A DNA stretch of 64,000 nt from DATEOR01 sp036279015 (lineage in GTDB: Bacteria; Actinomycetota; Thermoleophilia; Gaiellales; Gaiellaceae), in contig DASUJY010000074.1 of NCBI GenBank assembly GCA_036279015.1, positions 62,001 to 126,000 of the forward strand, in the 5' to 3' direction. The notes below the pieces were generated by a model. It searched no databases. It saw nothing but the letters and a program-made list of their open reading frames with translations, and was not told where the DNA came from. Every line of letters starts with the position of its first letter. Position 1 is the first letter of the stretch. Positions 7,522 through 15,752 of this stretch are shown here, piece by piece. The position numbers and the translations under genes were made by a program.

Positions 7522-8334
7522 GTGCGCTCGCTCGACGAACGCTCCGACGCCTACGGCGCCATGCTTCTCGCCGGTCTCGAAGGCGGCGCTGCCCTCGAGA
7601 TCGTCGAGCGAGACGACGGCTTCATCGACGCGAGCATCTTCGGGACGAAGCTCTATCTCGCCCCGATCCGGCGCTGGCCGGCGCATCACCGCCGCGCGAT
7701 GCGCTTCGTGCGCGGCCGGGTGCTCGACGTCGGCGCAGGCGGCGGGCGCGTCGCCCTGCACCTGCAGGAACGCGGTCACGAGGTCGTGGCGACCGACCTC
7801 TCGCCCGGTGCAGTGGAGGTCTGCCGGCGGCGCGGCGTTCGGGATGCGCGCGTCCTCTCGATCGACGACGTGGACGAAGGGCTCGGCGAGCTCGACACCA
7901 TCGTCATGCTCGGCAACAACTTCGGCCTCTTCGCGAACGCGCGCAAGGCGAAGCGCCTCCTGCGCCGGTTCCACCGGCTGACTTCGGAGCGAGGGCGGAT
8001 CGTGGCGGAGACCCGCGACGTCCACCGAACGGACGACCCGGCTCACCTTCGCTACCTCGAGCGGAACCGCCGCCGCGGACGGATGCCCGGGCAGATTCGG
8101 ATCCGGGTCCGCTACCGGGAGCACGCGACGCCGTGGTTCGACTACCTGATGGTGTCCCGGTCCGAGCTGGCCGAGCTGCTCGAGGAGACCGGCTGGTCGA
8201 TCGGGCGGATCATCGACTCCGACGACACCTACGTCGCCGTGATCGAGAAGGATCGTCAGCGACCGCCGGCGTTCACGAAGGCGGAGGCTCAGCCTCGGCC
8301 GAGCCCGGCCCGATCACGCCGTCGGGGCCCGTGA
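7522..8334 (+). CDS. Class I SAM-dependent methyltransferase
   Basis: The 270-aa protein starts at GTG 7522, 54 bp from the divergent VOC gene. Motif I is RGRVLDVGAGGGRVALHLQ, followed by the acidic second strand VVATDLSPGAVEVCR. DTIVMLGNNFGLF is the post-II region with motif IV. A C-terminal strand pair (RIIDSDDTYVAVIEKD) ends the fold, and the last 30 residues are Pro/Arg-rich and probably disordered. The tail overlaps the convergent zinc-ribbon gene by 62 bp. The substrate is unknown; the family covers small molecules. Confidence 0.85.
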   Translation: MRSLDERSDAYGAMLLAGLEGGAALEIVERDDGFIDASIFGTKLYLAPIRRWPAHHRRAMRFVRGRVLDVGAGGGRVALHLQERGHEVVATDLSPGAVEVCRRRGVRDARVLSIDDVDEGLGELDTIVMLGNNFGLFANARKAKRLLRRFHRLTSERGRIVAETRDVHRTDDPAHLRYLERNRRRGRMPGQIRIRVRYREHATPWFDYLMVSRSELAELLEETGWSIGRIIDSDDTYVAVIEKDRQRPPAFTKAEAQPRPSPARSRRRGP

Positions 8335-8470
8335 GCTCGCCGCACTCGAGGCAGAGCGTGGAGGCCTCGTCCGTGATCGCCAGCGCTGCGGCTCCGCAGC
8401 GGCGGCAGATCGCGAGCTCGTCCTCGCCGAACCACTGCTTGAGCTCACGAACCTTGGGGTGCGCCTCCAT
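8273..8470 (-). CDS. Small zinc-ribbon protein (65 aa)
   Basis: The product starts MEAHPKVRELKQWFGEDELA and then carries two CxxC knuckles (CRRCGAAALAITDEASTLCLECG) spaced as in a rubredoxin-type or treble-clef zinc ribbon. The tail is acidic and Pro-rich. The ATG at 8470 is preferred over upstream in-frame starts because the added sequence is low-complexity Arg/Ala/Pro. It overlaps the 3' end of the methyltransferase on the other strand by 62 bp, so the two transcripts are antisense over that stretch. Function unknown. Confidence 0.65.
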   Translation of the reverse strand: MEAHPKVRELKQWFGEDELAICRRCGAAALAITDEASTLCLECGELTGPDGVIGPGSAEAEPPPS

Positions 8471-8610
8471 CAACGCAACTATCGGACATCGTGTCCCGAT
8501 TGGCAATAGGCCGTTTGGCCCAGCGAGGCACAGCTTACGTCTTCTTAACGAGGGTCGGCGCGCTGGAGGCTCAGCCCCGCCGAACTGATCGCGCGGTAGA
8601 GTCGCGGCGA

Positions 8611-10035
8611 GTGCGAGACGACACGACGCAGGCACTCGAGCTCGTGCTCGAGGAAGCGCGGACATACCTCGAGCAGCTGCCGGGAGCGCCGGTTCGCCCG
8701 GCCGATATCGAGGCGGCCTCGCAGAAGCTCGACGGTGAGCTGCCCGAGACCGGTGACGGGACGCTCGCCGCGATCACGCGGCTGATCGAAGGCGCACGCG
8801 ATGCGCACATACGATCCGCCGGGCCGCGATTCTTCCACTGGGTGATCGGCGGCTCGACCCCGGCGGCGCTGGCGGGCGATTGGCTGGCGTCGCTCCTCGA
8901 CCAGAACGCGGCGGCGTGGGACTCCTCGCCGCTTGCGTTCCAGGTCGAGCGGACGGCGCTCGCATGGCTCCGCGACCTGTTCGACCTGCCGGCGGAGTGG
9001 AGCGGCGTGCTGACGACCGGCGCGACCGCCGCGAACTTCACCGCGCTCGCGGCGGCGCGGCAATGGTGGGGCGAGCAGCACGGAGTCGACGTCGCCGCGG
9101 CCGGGTTGGCTCGGCCGGTGCCGGTGCTCTCGAGCGGCTTCATCCACGTCAGCGCGCGCAAGGCGCTGGCAATGCTCGGCATCGGCCGGGATACGGTCCG
9201 CATCTGCGCCGACGACGCAACCGGGCGGCTCGACCTCGCTGCGCTCGAGCGGGAGCTGCGCGCGCTGGGGGAGCCCGCCATCGTGATCGCAAACGCCGGC
9301 GAGGTGAACGCCGGCCACTTCGATCCGATCGCCGAGACCGCGGATCTCGCCGCCGAGCACGGCGCCTGGCTGCACGTCGACGGCGCCTTCGGCCTCTTCG
9401 CGCGGCTCTCGCCGCGCACGGCGGCACTCACCGCGGGCGTCGAGCACGCCGACTCCGTGATCGCCGACGGCCACAAGTGGCTCAACGTTCCCTTCGACTG
9501 CGGCTTCGCCTTCGTACGCGACCGGAGGCTGCTGAACACCGCCTTCGGCATCGCCCACAGCGCCGCCTACCTTCCCGACCCCGACGAGGACAGGCTCGCG
9601 CCCGCCGAGCTCGGACCGGAGATGTCGCGGCGCGCACGGGCGCTTCCCGTCTGGGCGACCCTTGCTGCGTACGGGCGCAGCGGTCACCGCGAGCTTGTGG
9701 AGCGGAACCTCGCCCACGCCCAGCGGCTCGCCGAGCGCATTCGCGCCTCGAGCGAGTTTGAGCTCCTCGCCGATGTCCCGGTCAACATCGTCTGCTTCCG
9801 CTACCGGCCCACGGGCTTGCCGGAGCAGGCGCTCGACGAGCTCAACGAGCGGCTCGGCGCGGAGCTCCTCGCGGACGGCCGGGTCTACGCCGGCACGACC
9901 CGCTGGGCCGGCCGGGTCGCCTTCCGGCCCGCCTTCGTCAACTGGCGCACCACCGACGACGACGTCGACCTGCTGCTCGAGACCCTCGCCGAGCTCGGCG
10001 GGCGAATCCGAGCATCCTCCGTCGCCGAGGCCTGA
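8611..10035 (+). CDS. Pyridoxal-dependent decarboxylase (aromatic-L-amino-acid decarboxylase family)
   Basis: The 474-aa product has the group II PLP decarboxylase layout: HWVIGGSTPAALAGDWLAS near the N-terminus, GVLTTGATAANFTALAAAR for the phosphate-binding helix, LHVDGAFG supplying the Asp that pairs with the pyridine nitrogen, and DGHKWLNVPFDCG with the Schiff-base Lys (residue 289). The length matches DOPA/tryptophan/tyrosine decarboxylases. GTG 8611 was preferred over an upstream extension to 8491. In actinobacteria such enzymes make phenethylamine, tryptamine or related amines; the substrate cannot be fixed from sequence alone. Confidence 0.87.
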   Translation: MRDDTTQALELVLEEARTYLEQLPGAPVRPADIEAASQKLDGELPETGDGTLAAITRLIEGARDAHIRSAGPRFFHWVIGGSTPAALAGDWLASLLDQNAAAWDSSPLAFQVERTALAWLRDLFDLPAEWSGVLTTGATAANFTALAAARQWWGEQHGVDVAAAGLARPVPVLSSGFIHVSARKALAMLGIGRDTVRICADDATGRLDLAALERELRALGEPAIVIANAGEVNAGHFDPIAETADLAAEHGAWLHVDGAFGLFARLSPRTAALTAGVEHADSVIADGHKWLNVPFDCGFAFVRDRRLLNTAFGIAHSAAYLPDPDEDRLAPAELGPEMSRRARALPVWATLAAYGRSGHRELVERNLAHAQRLAERIRASSEFELLADVPVNIVCFRYRPTGLPEQALDELNERLGAELLADGRVYAGTTRWAGRVAFRPAFVNWRTTDDDVDLLLETLAELGGRIRASSVAEA

Positions 10036-10075
10036 CGGGCAGGGCCCTTCCGGCCGCGCGGTGCCCTCGCGTCTC

Positions 10076-10096
10076 AACCGGTGTCGGACACCGGTT
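10076..10096. repeat. Short palindrome upstream of the RAYT transposase gene
   Basis: The 21-bp element has perfect 10-bp arms, AACCGGTGTC and GACACCGGTT, around one G. It lies 94 bp upstream of the RAYT start. A GGTGTC/GACACC palindrome next to a Y1 transposase is the usual configuration of REP elements, which the transposase recognises as a hairpin. Only one copy is visible in the window. Confidence 0.65.
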
Positions 10097-10189
10097 TCCG
10101 GTTTTCGTCAAGCGCGCGCGTGTGGAAAGAGTGTGTCGATTTGCGCCGGCGGGCTCGGAGGTTCGCTTCGAGCGGCCTACGCTCGCGGT

Positions 10190-10765
10190 ATGGCACGCCG
10201 GCCGCGAGGCCTTGCAGACGGCCTCTACCACCTCGCCGCCCATGGGAGCGACACCCGCTCCCTATTCGTCGACGACGCCGATCGCGCTGACTTCCTCGAG
10301 CGGCTGGCCGCCACATTGGAGCGCTTCGAGCTCGCCGTTGTCTCCTACGTCCTGCTCGGAAACCACTACCACGCGTTCGTCCGGACTCCGGATGCGCGGC
10401 TCTCGGACGCGCTTCGCCACCTGCACACCGAATACGCGCGCGCGCACAACCGCCGCCACCACCGCGGAGCCCACCTCTTCCGCGCACACCCATACCTAGG
10501 GGAGATCCAAAGCGACGAGCAGCTCGTGACGGCGAGCCGCTACCTGGCGCGAAACCCGCTCGAGGCCGGGTTGGGCCGGGATCCACTCGCCTGGCGATGG
10601 AGCAGCGCGCCAGCGCATGCCGGCCTCCGGAGACCTCCTCTGCCTCTTGCCGAGGGAGATCTGCGTGCGGCCTTCGGCGGCGGGGCGCGCTGGCGCGACC
10701 GCTACCGCGACTACGTCAGCGCCGGCAACGCGAAAGAACCGACCGGCGCGGGGGCTAGCGGCTGA
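10190..10765 (+). mobile_element. REP-associated tyrosine transposase (RAYT, Y1_Tnp/IS200-like), 191 aa
   Basis: The protein opens RRPRGLADGLYHLAAHGSDT and contains the metal-binding HUH pair in GNHYHAFV (H59 and H61), then SRYLARNPLEAGL with Tyr118 as the candidate nucleophile, the hallmark of RAYT enzymes. It is a single-strand endonuclease family that acts on REP hairpins and is usually vertically inherited rather than freely mobile. The ATG at 10190 gives the expected length. Its last 11 bp overlap the convergent greA stop. A palindrome lies just upstream. No full terminal repeats were found. Confidence 0.85.
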
Positions 10766-11210
10766 TCGCGTTGATGCGGGCGCGCCAGCTGCCGCTCGGG
10801 GCCTCGACGTCGACGTCATCGCCGACTCGCCTGCCAATCAGCGCCTTGCCGAGCGGCGACTCCGGCGAGACGCCGCCGATACTCGAGATCTCGATCTCCA
10901 TCGTCTCGCCGTCGTCTCGCATGATCGTGACGCGCGACCCGACGGAGACGGCGTCGCTCGCCGCGGCCGCTTCTTCGTCGATCAGCACCGCGCTCCGGAT
11001 GCGGTCGCGCAGGATCGTGATGCGCCGCTCCAGGAGCCCCTGTTCGTTCTTGGCGGCGTGGTACTCGAAGTTCTCGGAGAGGTCGCCGAACCCGCGAGCG
11101 ACTCTGATCGCCTCGACCACGTCCGCTCGCTTCGGGCCTTCGAGCTCGGCCAGCTCGGCCTCGAGCTCCGCCTTCTGAGCCGCGGTCAGCTGCTCCGCTC
11201 GCTCAGGCAT
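10755..11210 (-). CDS. greA: Transcription elongation factor GreA
   Basis: The 151-aa protein has the N-terminal coiled coil with the RxARxFGDLSENFEYHAAK motif that inserts into the RNA polymerase secondary channel, and the C-terminal FKBP-like domain ending SPLGKALIGRRVGDDVDVEAP. GreA stimulates cleavage of backtracked RNA. The ATG at 11210 is preferred to the GTG at 11219 because GGTGAG lies 4 nt before it. The gene lies downstream of the initiator tRNA and its terminator on the same strand. Confidence 0.93.
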   Translation of the reverse strand: MPERAEQLTAAQKAELEAELAELEGPKRADVVEAIRVARGFGDLSENFEYHAAKNEQGLLERRITILRDRIRSAVLIDEEAAAASDAVSVGSRVTIMRDDGETMEIEISSIGGVSPESPLGKALIGRRVGDDVDVEAPSGSWRARINAISR

Positions 11211-11280
11211 GGAACTCACCGGTCATCGGTTGGGCAAAGTTCGGCAAGAGTTTGATCTACACGTTCCAGGATGAGACGAG

Positions 11281-11308
11281 CGAAAGGCCCTGTTTCCAGG
11301 GCCTTTCG
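11281..11308 (-). terminator. Perfect hairpin after the initiator tRNA
   Basis: CGAAAGGCCCTG pairs perfectly over 12 bp with CAGGGCCTTTCG around a TTTC loop. It begins 3 nt beyond the tRNA 3' end on the minus strand. The following sequence is only mildly U-rich (CTCGTCTC), as is common in high-GC actinobacteria. It should end the tRNA transcript before greA. Confidence 0.75.
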
Positions 11309-11311
11309 AGG

Positions 11312-11385
11312 TAGCGGGGGCAGGATTTGAACCTGCGACCTCCGGGTTATGAGCCCGGCGAGCTACCTGGCTGCTCCACCCCGCG
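11312..11385 (-). tRNA. Initiator tRNA-fMet (CAU)
   Basis: The minus strand folds into a complete cloverleaf of 74 nt without CCA. The acceptor starts CGCGGGG and ends CCCCGCT plus discriminator A, giving the unpaired C1-U72 end of actinobacterial initiators. The anticodon arm has the three G-C pairs GGG-CUCAUAA-CCC, and the T-loop is GTTCAAAT. CCA is not encoded: the genome reads CCT. The three G-C pairs and open first pair separate it from elongator tRNA-Met. Confidence 0.93.
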
Positions 11386-11396
11386 TCGCGAGGGCA

Positions 11397-11405
11397 AGGA
11401 TAGCA
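11397..11405 (-). promoter_or_regulatory. Candidate extended -10 promoter of the initiator tRNA
   Basis: The minus strand reads TGCTATCCT, an extended -10 (TGN followed by a TATAAT-like hexamer), ending 11 nt before the tRNA 5' end. No convincing -35 was seen 16-18 nt further upstream. Confidence 0.4.
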
Positions 11406-11414
11406 TCCACCCTC

Positions 11415-11738
11415 GTGCCCTGGTGGACGTGGGTCGCCCTCGGATTCTTCGTCGCCGTCGTGCTCGCGGCGGGGACCCTCGCGCTGCTCGCCTTTCGCAC
11501 CCTGGGCGCCCTTGCGAGGATCGGCGAGCGCCTCGCCGCCGCACTCGATGACCTCGCCGCGAAGGGCGAGGAGCTCGAGCGTCGAAGCGCCAGCGCGACG
11601 GAAGGGTTCGAGTCGGTAGAGCCCCACTTTGCTCACCTCCAAACGACGCTCGACCGCTTCTCGGTCCTCACCTGGGCGCTCGGCGACGTCGCGCGCTCGG
11701 TGGGGAGGCTCCGAAGCGCGGTGCTTGTCCGCAAGTGA
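11415..11738 (+). CDS. Single-pass membrane protein with cytoplasmic coiled coil (DUF948-like, 107 aa)
   Basis: GTG 11415 starts a product with one membrane helix at its N-terminus (WVALGFFVAVVLAAGTLALL) followed by a long amphipathic helix rich in Ala, Leu, Glu and Arg (RIGERLAAALDDLAAKGEEL). This matches the general plan of DUF948-type actinobacterial membrane proteins. Its stop overlaps the GTG of the Ppx/GppA gene by 4 bp, so the two are translationally coupled. The role is unknown; it may act in the same stress or envelope pathway. Confidence 0.65.
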   Translation: MPWWTWVALGFFVAVVLAAGTLALLAFRTLGALARIGERLAAALDDLAAKGEELERRSASATEGFESVEPHFAHLQTTLDRFSVLTWALGDVARSVGRLRSAVLVRK

Positions 11739-12673
11739 TCCGGGTCGCGGCGATCGACATCGGCACGAACTCGACGCGCCTCCTCGTCGCGGACGTCGAG
11801 GACGGCGCCGTCCGAGAGCTCGACCGCCGACTCGAGATCACCCGCCTCGGCGAAGGCGTCGACGAGCGGCGCATCCTCCTCCCCCAGGCGATCGCGCGCG
11901 TCCGCAACGTGCTGGCCGACTACCGCAAGGCTGCCGAAGCGGCGCACGCCGCCCGCACGCTCGCCTTCGCGACGAGCGCCGTCCGGGACGCGGAGAACGG
12001 CGAGGCCTTCCTCGGCGAGGTGGAGTGGAGCTACGGGTTCACGACGCGGCTCCTGTCCGGCGACGAGGAGGCCCTACTCACCTTCCGGGGCGTCTCGGCC
12101 GGGCGCGAAGTCGCACCGAAGACGCTCGTCGTCGACGTCGGCGGCGGCTCGACCGAGCTCAGCCTCGGCGGGCCGGAGGGAGTGGCCTTCCACACGAGCC
12201 TCGACCTCGGCTGCGTCCGCCTCACCGAGCGGTTCGGCCGCGAGTTCGAGGCCTGCGCGGCGCACGTGCGCGACACCCTCGCCGCCGGGCTTCCCGTCGA
12301 TCTGCGCCCGCAGACGGCGATCGGGGTCGCGGGCACGGTCACGACCCTCGCCACTCTCGACCTCGACCTCGCCGAGGAGGACCCCGAGCTCGTCCACGGG
12401 CACCGGCTCGCCGCGGCGACCGTCGCCGAGCAGACCGGGCGCCTCGAGGGGATGACCGTCGAGGAGATCCGGGCGCTCCGGGGCATGCACCCCAACCGCG
12501 CCCCGGTGATCACGGCGGGTGCCGTCGTCGTCCGTGAGACCCTCGCGCACTTCGGCCTCGACGAGCTCGAGGTGAGCGAGCACGACATCATGCACGGGGC
12601 CGCCCTCGCGGCCGCCGAGCTCCCGGAAGAGGCCGAAGGCGAGGCCCCTCCCGGCGCGTTCACCTGCTGCTGA
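11735..12673 (+). CDS. Ppx/GppA family phosphatase (exopolyphosphatase or pppGpp phosphohydrolase)
   Basis: The 312-aa protein has the ASKHA actin-like fold: phosphate-1 loop AAIDIGTNSTRLLVADV at the N-terminus, FATSAVRDAENGEAFL, the phosphate-2 loop VVDVGGGSTELSLGG, and GVAGTVTTLATL. It is the short, two-domain actinobacterial form (about 310 residues) without the C-terminal HD domain of E. coli Ppx. The family hydrolyses polyphosphate or pppGpp. GTG 11735 overlaps the previous stop (GTGA). The stop abuts that of the convergent CBS gene with no gap. Confidence 0.9.
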   Translation: MIRVAAIDIGTNSTRLLVADVEDGAVRELDRRLEITRLGEGVDERRILLPQAIARVRNVLADYRKAAEAAHAARTLAFATSAVRDAENGEAFLGEVEWSYGFTTRLLSGDEEALLTFRGVSAGREVAPKTLVVDVGGGSTELSLGGPEGVAFHTSLDLGCVRLTERFGREFEACAAHVRDTLAAGLPVDLRPQTAIGVAGTVTTLATLDLDLAEEDPELVHGHRLAAATVAEQTGRLEGMTVEEIRALRGMHPNRAPVITAGAVVVRETLAHFGLDELEVSEHDIMHGAALAAAELPEEAEGEAPPGAFTCC

Positions 12674-13075
12674 TCAGCCCGAATCGTCGAGCGGAGGCGG
12701 CGGCTCGTCCTCCGCCAGCCGGCGCGCGATCGGCTCCCGCGCGACGACGCCGAGGAGCCGGCCTTCCTCGGTGACGGCGATCCGCTCGAGGTCGAGCTCC
12801 GCCATCCGGTGGAGAGCCTCGTCGAGCGGCAGGTCGGGGGAAATGGTCGCGACCTCCGCGTCCGCGAACTCGCGCGCGGTCGCCGATCTGGGGTCCAGCC
12901 CCCGGGCGACGGCCGCCACGATGCTCTCGGCGGAGATGCACCCGACGAGGACGTCGCCGTCCGCGACGAGCACGCTCGAGACCTGCGGGTGAGTGAGGAG
13001 CTCGGCGGCCTCGCGCGCGCCCGCGCCGGCCTGGACGACGCGCGGGTCGGCCATAAGCGCCTCGCGGACGATCAC
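12674..13075 (-). CDS. CBS-domain pair protein (133 aa)
   Basis: Two tandem CBS modules fill the protein. The first runs VVQAGAGAREAAELLTHPQV to LVGCISAESIVAAV, and the second VATISPDLPLDEALHRMAEL to RLLGVVAREPIARRL. Such pairs bind AMP, ATP or SAM and regulate a partner. GTG 13075 overlaps the stop of the glutamate dehydrogenase gene by 4 bp (GTGA), so translation is coupled. A regulatory role on nitrogen or energy status next to GDH is a reasonable inference, but no direct evidence exists. Confidence 0.8.
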   Translation of the reverse strand: MIVREALMADPRVVQAGAGAREAAELLTHPQVSSVLVADGDVLVGCISAESIVAAVARGLDPRSATAREFADAEVATISPDLPLDEALHRMAELDLERIAVTEEGRLLGVVAREPIARRLAEDEPPPPLDDSG

Positions 13076-14364
13076 GGGTGGATGCCGCGGGCCTCGAGGG
13101 CCTCCGCGACCTCGCGGATGCTGGTGACGAGCGCCGCCCGGCGGAAAGGGAGCGATTCGCTCTCCGAGAGCTCCCAGACGCGGCTGAGCGCATCCCCCAT
13201 CAGGTCGGCCAGCCGGGAGCGGATCTCCTGCGGGCCCCAGAAAAGCCGCTGGATGTCCTGCACCCATTCGAAGTAGGAGACCGCCACGCCGCCCGCGTTC
13301 GTGAGGATGTCGGGCAGCACGGGGATGCCGCGGCCGGCGAGGATCTCGTCGCCCTCGAGCGACGTCGGCCCGTTCGCGCCCTCGGCGACGAGCTTCGCTT
13401 GGAGGTTGTCCGCGTTCTGCCCGGTCACCTGGTTCTCGGTCGCGGCGAGGACGAGCACGTCGCAGGGGAGCTCGAGCAGCTCGGCGTTCGAGACCTCCTG
13501 CGAGCCCGGGAAGCCGGCGATTCCCCCTTCGGCGCGCCGCCACTCCTCGAGCTTCTCCAGATCGAGGCCGCTCTCGTCGTGGACGCCTCCGACGATGTCC
13601 GAGACGGCGACGACGCTTGCTCCGCGCGCCGCGAGCTCGTGGGCTGCGACCGCTCCGACCTTCCCGTAGCCCTGCACGACGCACGAGGCGGTCTCGAGCG
13701 AGCCGCCGAGCCGGCGCACCGCCTCCTCGACGACCATCACGACGCCGATTCCCGTCGCCTCGGGACGAAGGATGCTGCCGCCGACCGAGAGCGGCTTGCC
13801 GGTCACGATCTCGGGCACCGCATGGCCGACCTGCATCGAGTACGTGTCCATCATCCAGGCCATCGTCTGCGCGTCGGTCGCCATGTCTGGAGCCGGGATG
13901 TCCCGCTGCGGGCCGATGATCGGGAGGAGCTCGGCGGTGAACCGGCGCGTCAGCCGCTCGAGCTCCCCGGAGGAGAGGTTGCGCGGATTGCAGCGCACGC
14001 CGCCCTTCGCGCCGCCGTAAGGCAGGCGCAGGAGCGCGCACTTCCACGTCATCCACATCGCGAGCGCCGCGCACTCGCCAAGCGTCACTGCCTTGTCGTA
14101 GCGGATCCCGCCCTTGGTCGGGCCGAGCACGCTCGAGTGCTGCACGCGGTAGCCCGGATAGACGCCGAGTGAGCCGTCGTCGAGCCGGACAGGGATCGAC
14201 GTCGCGAGCCCGCGCTCCGGGTAGCGGAGCACCTCGGCGACGAACGGGTCGATGCCCGCGTACGCGAGCGCGCCGTCGAACTGGCCGATCGCCTGCAGGA
14301 AGAGTGGGTCGTCGAGCTCGGGAGGGAGCTCGCCGCGCCGGGTCGTGGCGGGCTCGGTCGCCAT
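13072..14364 (-). CDS. gdhA: Glutamate dehydrogenase (Glu/Leu/Phe/Val family)
   Basis: The 430-aa product matches the hexameric GDH family in length. Landmarks are LGPTKGGIRYDKAV and LPYGGAKGGVRCNP, which carry substrate-binding and catalytic lysines, then DIPAPDMATDAQTMAWMMDT with the catalytic Asp, and the Rossmann site CVVQGYGKVGAVAAHELAAR. The enzyme interconverts glutamate and 2-oxoglutarate plus ammonia. The gene is the first of a two-gene unit with the CBS protein. The start (ATG at 14364) is supported by the normal N-terminal length. Confidence 0.93.
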   Translation of the reverse strand: MATEPATTRRGELPPELDDPLFLQAIGQFDGALAYAGIDPFVAEVLRYPERGLATSIPVRLDDGSLGVYPGYRVQHSSVLGPTKGGIRYDKAVTLGECAALAMWMTWKCALLRLPYGGAKGGVRCNPRNLSSGELERLTRRFTAELLPIIGPQRDIPAPDMATDAQTMAWMMDTYSMQVGHAVPEIVTGKPLSVGGSILRPEATGIGVVMVVEEAVRRLGGSLETASCVVQGYGKVGAVAAHELAARGASVVAVSDIVGGVHDESGLDLEKLEEWRRAEGGIAGFPGSQEVSNAELLELPCDVLVLAATENQVTGQNADNLQAKLVAEGANGPTSLEGDEILAGRGIPVLPDILTNAGGVAVSYFEWVQDIQRLFWGPQEIRSRLADLMGDALSRVWELSESESLPFRRAALVTSIREVAEALEARGIHP

Positions 14365-14556
14365 TGCCGCAGTCTATGCGGCTCTAGTGCTCCTTCCAGT
14401 ACTGCTGCCCCGCTTCTCGGTCGCGAGCACCAAGCGCAGCAAGGACGCAGGGAGCCCCGGTAATGTCAAATTTCGACGCGTTAGCGTTGACTGAGGACGA
14501 GGCAGCGCGCCGCGTGATCGCGGGCGAGAAGCAGGCGTGTATTGCTGGGAGCGGCA

Positions 14557-14886
14557 CTAGCCCGGCCCCACGCGCTCGACGACCAGCCTGAGCCCGTCGC
14601 GCGCGACCACGCGCACGTCGTCGCCCGGCTCCGCCCCGGTGTCGCAGCGGGCGCCCCAGAGCTCGCCCTGGATCCGCACCTGCCCCTGGGGACGGCACGG
14701 CGTCTCGACCTCCGCCAGGGCGCCGATCAGGGTCTCAGCCCCGACGCGGACGCGGTGCCGCTGGGAGAGGCGGATCCAGAAGAGCGTCTCGCCGATCTCG
14801 ACGAGGCCCGTGACCCCGATGAGGACGAGCCCCCACGGCGAGGGCAGAACGAGAACTGCGAGGACGACGGCCGCGACGAAGAGCAC
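14557..14886 (-). CDS. Small NfeD-like membrane protein (109 aa)
   Basis: The product begins with two hydrophobic stretches (LFVAAVVLAVLVLPSPWGLV and LIGVTGLVEIGETLFWI). A C-terminal OB-fold follows: VGAETLIGALAEVETP, then GQVRIQGELWGARCD, then DDVRVVARDGLRLVVERV. This is the NfeD C-terminal pattern, normally found with flotillin/stomatin partners in membrane microdomains. No SPFH gene is adjacent. The short form with two helices is common in actinobacteria. The exact role is unknown. Confidence 0.8.
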   Translation of the reverse strand: MLFVAAVVLAVLVLPSPWGLVLIGVTGLVEIGETLFWIRLSQRHRVRVGAETLIGALAEVETPCRPQGQVRIQGELWGARCDTGAEPGDDVRVVARDGLRLVVERVGPG

Positions 14887-14934
14887 GGGCTCGATCGTAC
14901 GGGTCGACCGAGCGGAGGCCGTCGACGGGGAGGG

Positions 14935-15615
14935 TCAGGCCTCCTGGGCGACCGTCGAGACCAGTCCGTGGAGCTGCGCCCACCGGCTGGCTTCGGTCCG
15001 GTTCGTGACCGCGAGCTTCCGGTAGATGTTGGAGAGGTGGAACTTCACCGTTTGCTCGGTCACCCAGAGCATGCGGGCGAGCTGGGCGTTCGAGTAGCCC
15101 TCGGCGACGAGGCTGAGAATCTCACGCTCCCGCGGCGTCAGGCCCGAGTCGGTCGGCTGCTTGCCGTTCTTCCCGTTCGCGGCGGCGGTGCGAGGCACGT
15201 AGTTCGCCGTCGTCAGGAAGAGCGACTTCTGGAAGGACTGCCTGATCACGGACGCAAGGTCGACGGGATCGGCCGACTTGATCACGTACGCGACCGCGCC
15301 CGCCTCGAGGGCCGCGTCGATATCGGCGGGGGCCCTCGACGCGGCGAGCGCGACGATCTTCGTCTCGGCCGAGCGCTGCTCGACCCGCTGGAAGTACGTC
15401 GCCACGGTCGAGTCGCCGTTGGCCGCGGCCGGGTCGCAGACGAGGAGGTCGGGCTGATTCTGCTCGACCAGCGTGAGCGCGTCGTCCGAAGCGGTGGTGC
15501 TCCCCACCACGTCGACGTCGACGGCGTTCAGCACTCGCGCCACGGCACTCAACCACAACGGGTAGCGGTCGAGGATGACCGCCGTCCGCAAAGCACTAGT
15601 TCCCGGGTCTTCCAT
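14935..15615 (-). CDS. LuxR-family response regulator, paralog 1
   Basis: The 226-aa protein has an N-terminal receiver (LRTAVILDRYPLWL; phosphoacceptor Asp in LLVCDPA; conserved Lys in AYVIKSA) and a C-terminal LuxR helix-turn-helix (LTPREREILSLVAEGYSNAQ, then TEQTVKFHLSNIYRKLAVTN). The first receiver strand has one acidic residue where two are usual, so phosphorylation may be atypical. The ATG at 15615 follows GGAGGGGA. Its paralog lies immediately upstream on the same strand with a nearly identical DNA-binding domain. Confidence 0.88.
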   Translation of the reverse strand: MEDPGTSALRTAVILDRYPLWLSAVARVLNAVDVDVVGSTTASDDALTLVEQNQPDLLVCDPAAANGDSTVATYFQRVEQRSAETKIVALAASRAPADIDAALEAGAVAYVIKSADPVDLASVIRQSFQKSLFLTTANYVPRTAAANGKNGKQPTDSGLTPREREILSLVAEGYSNAQLARMLWVTEQTVKFHLSNIYRKLAVTNRTEASRWAQLHGLVSTVAQEA

Positions 15616-15752
15616 CCTCTCCCCTCCAGGAGTCCACATGGATTGCTAACACTCGTCTAGGTGTGTGTAAAGTCGTGAATAACCGTGGGTTCCCCCCGCA
15701 AAAGACCAGGAAATCTTCTCGCCCACACCGTGTGAACAAGTGACAGAACGGC

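Noticed and set aside
10190..10765. Full IS200/IS605 element
   Set aside because: No TnpB partner and no defined element ends were seen; the short protein with Y-x-x-NP-x-x-AG fits a RAYT.
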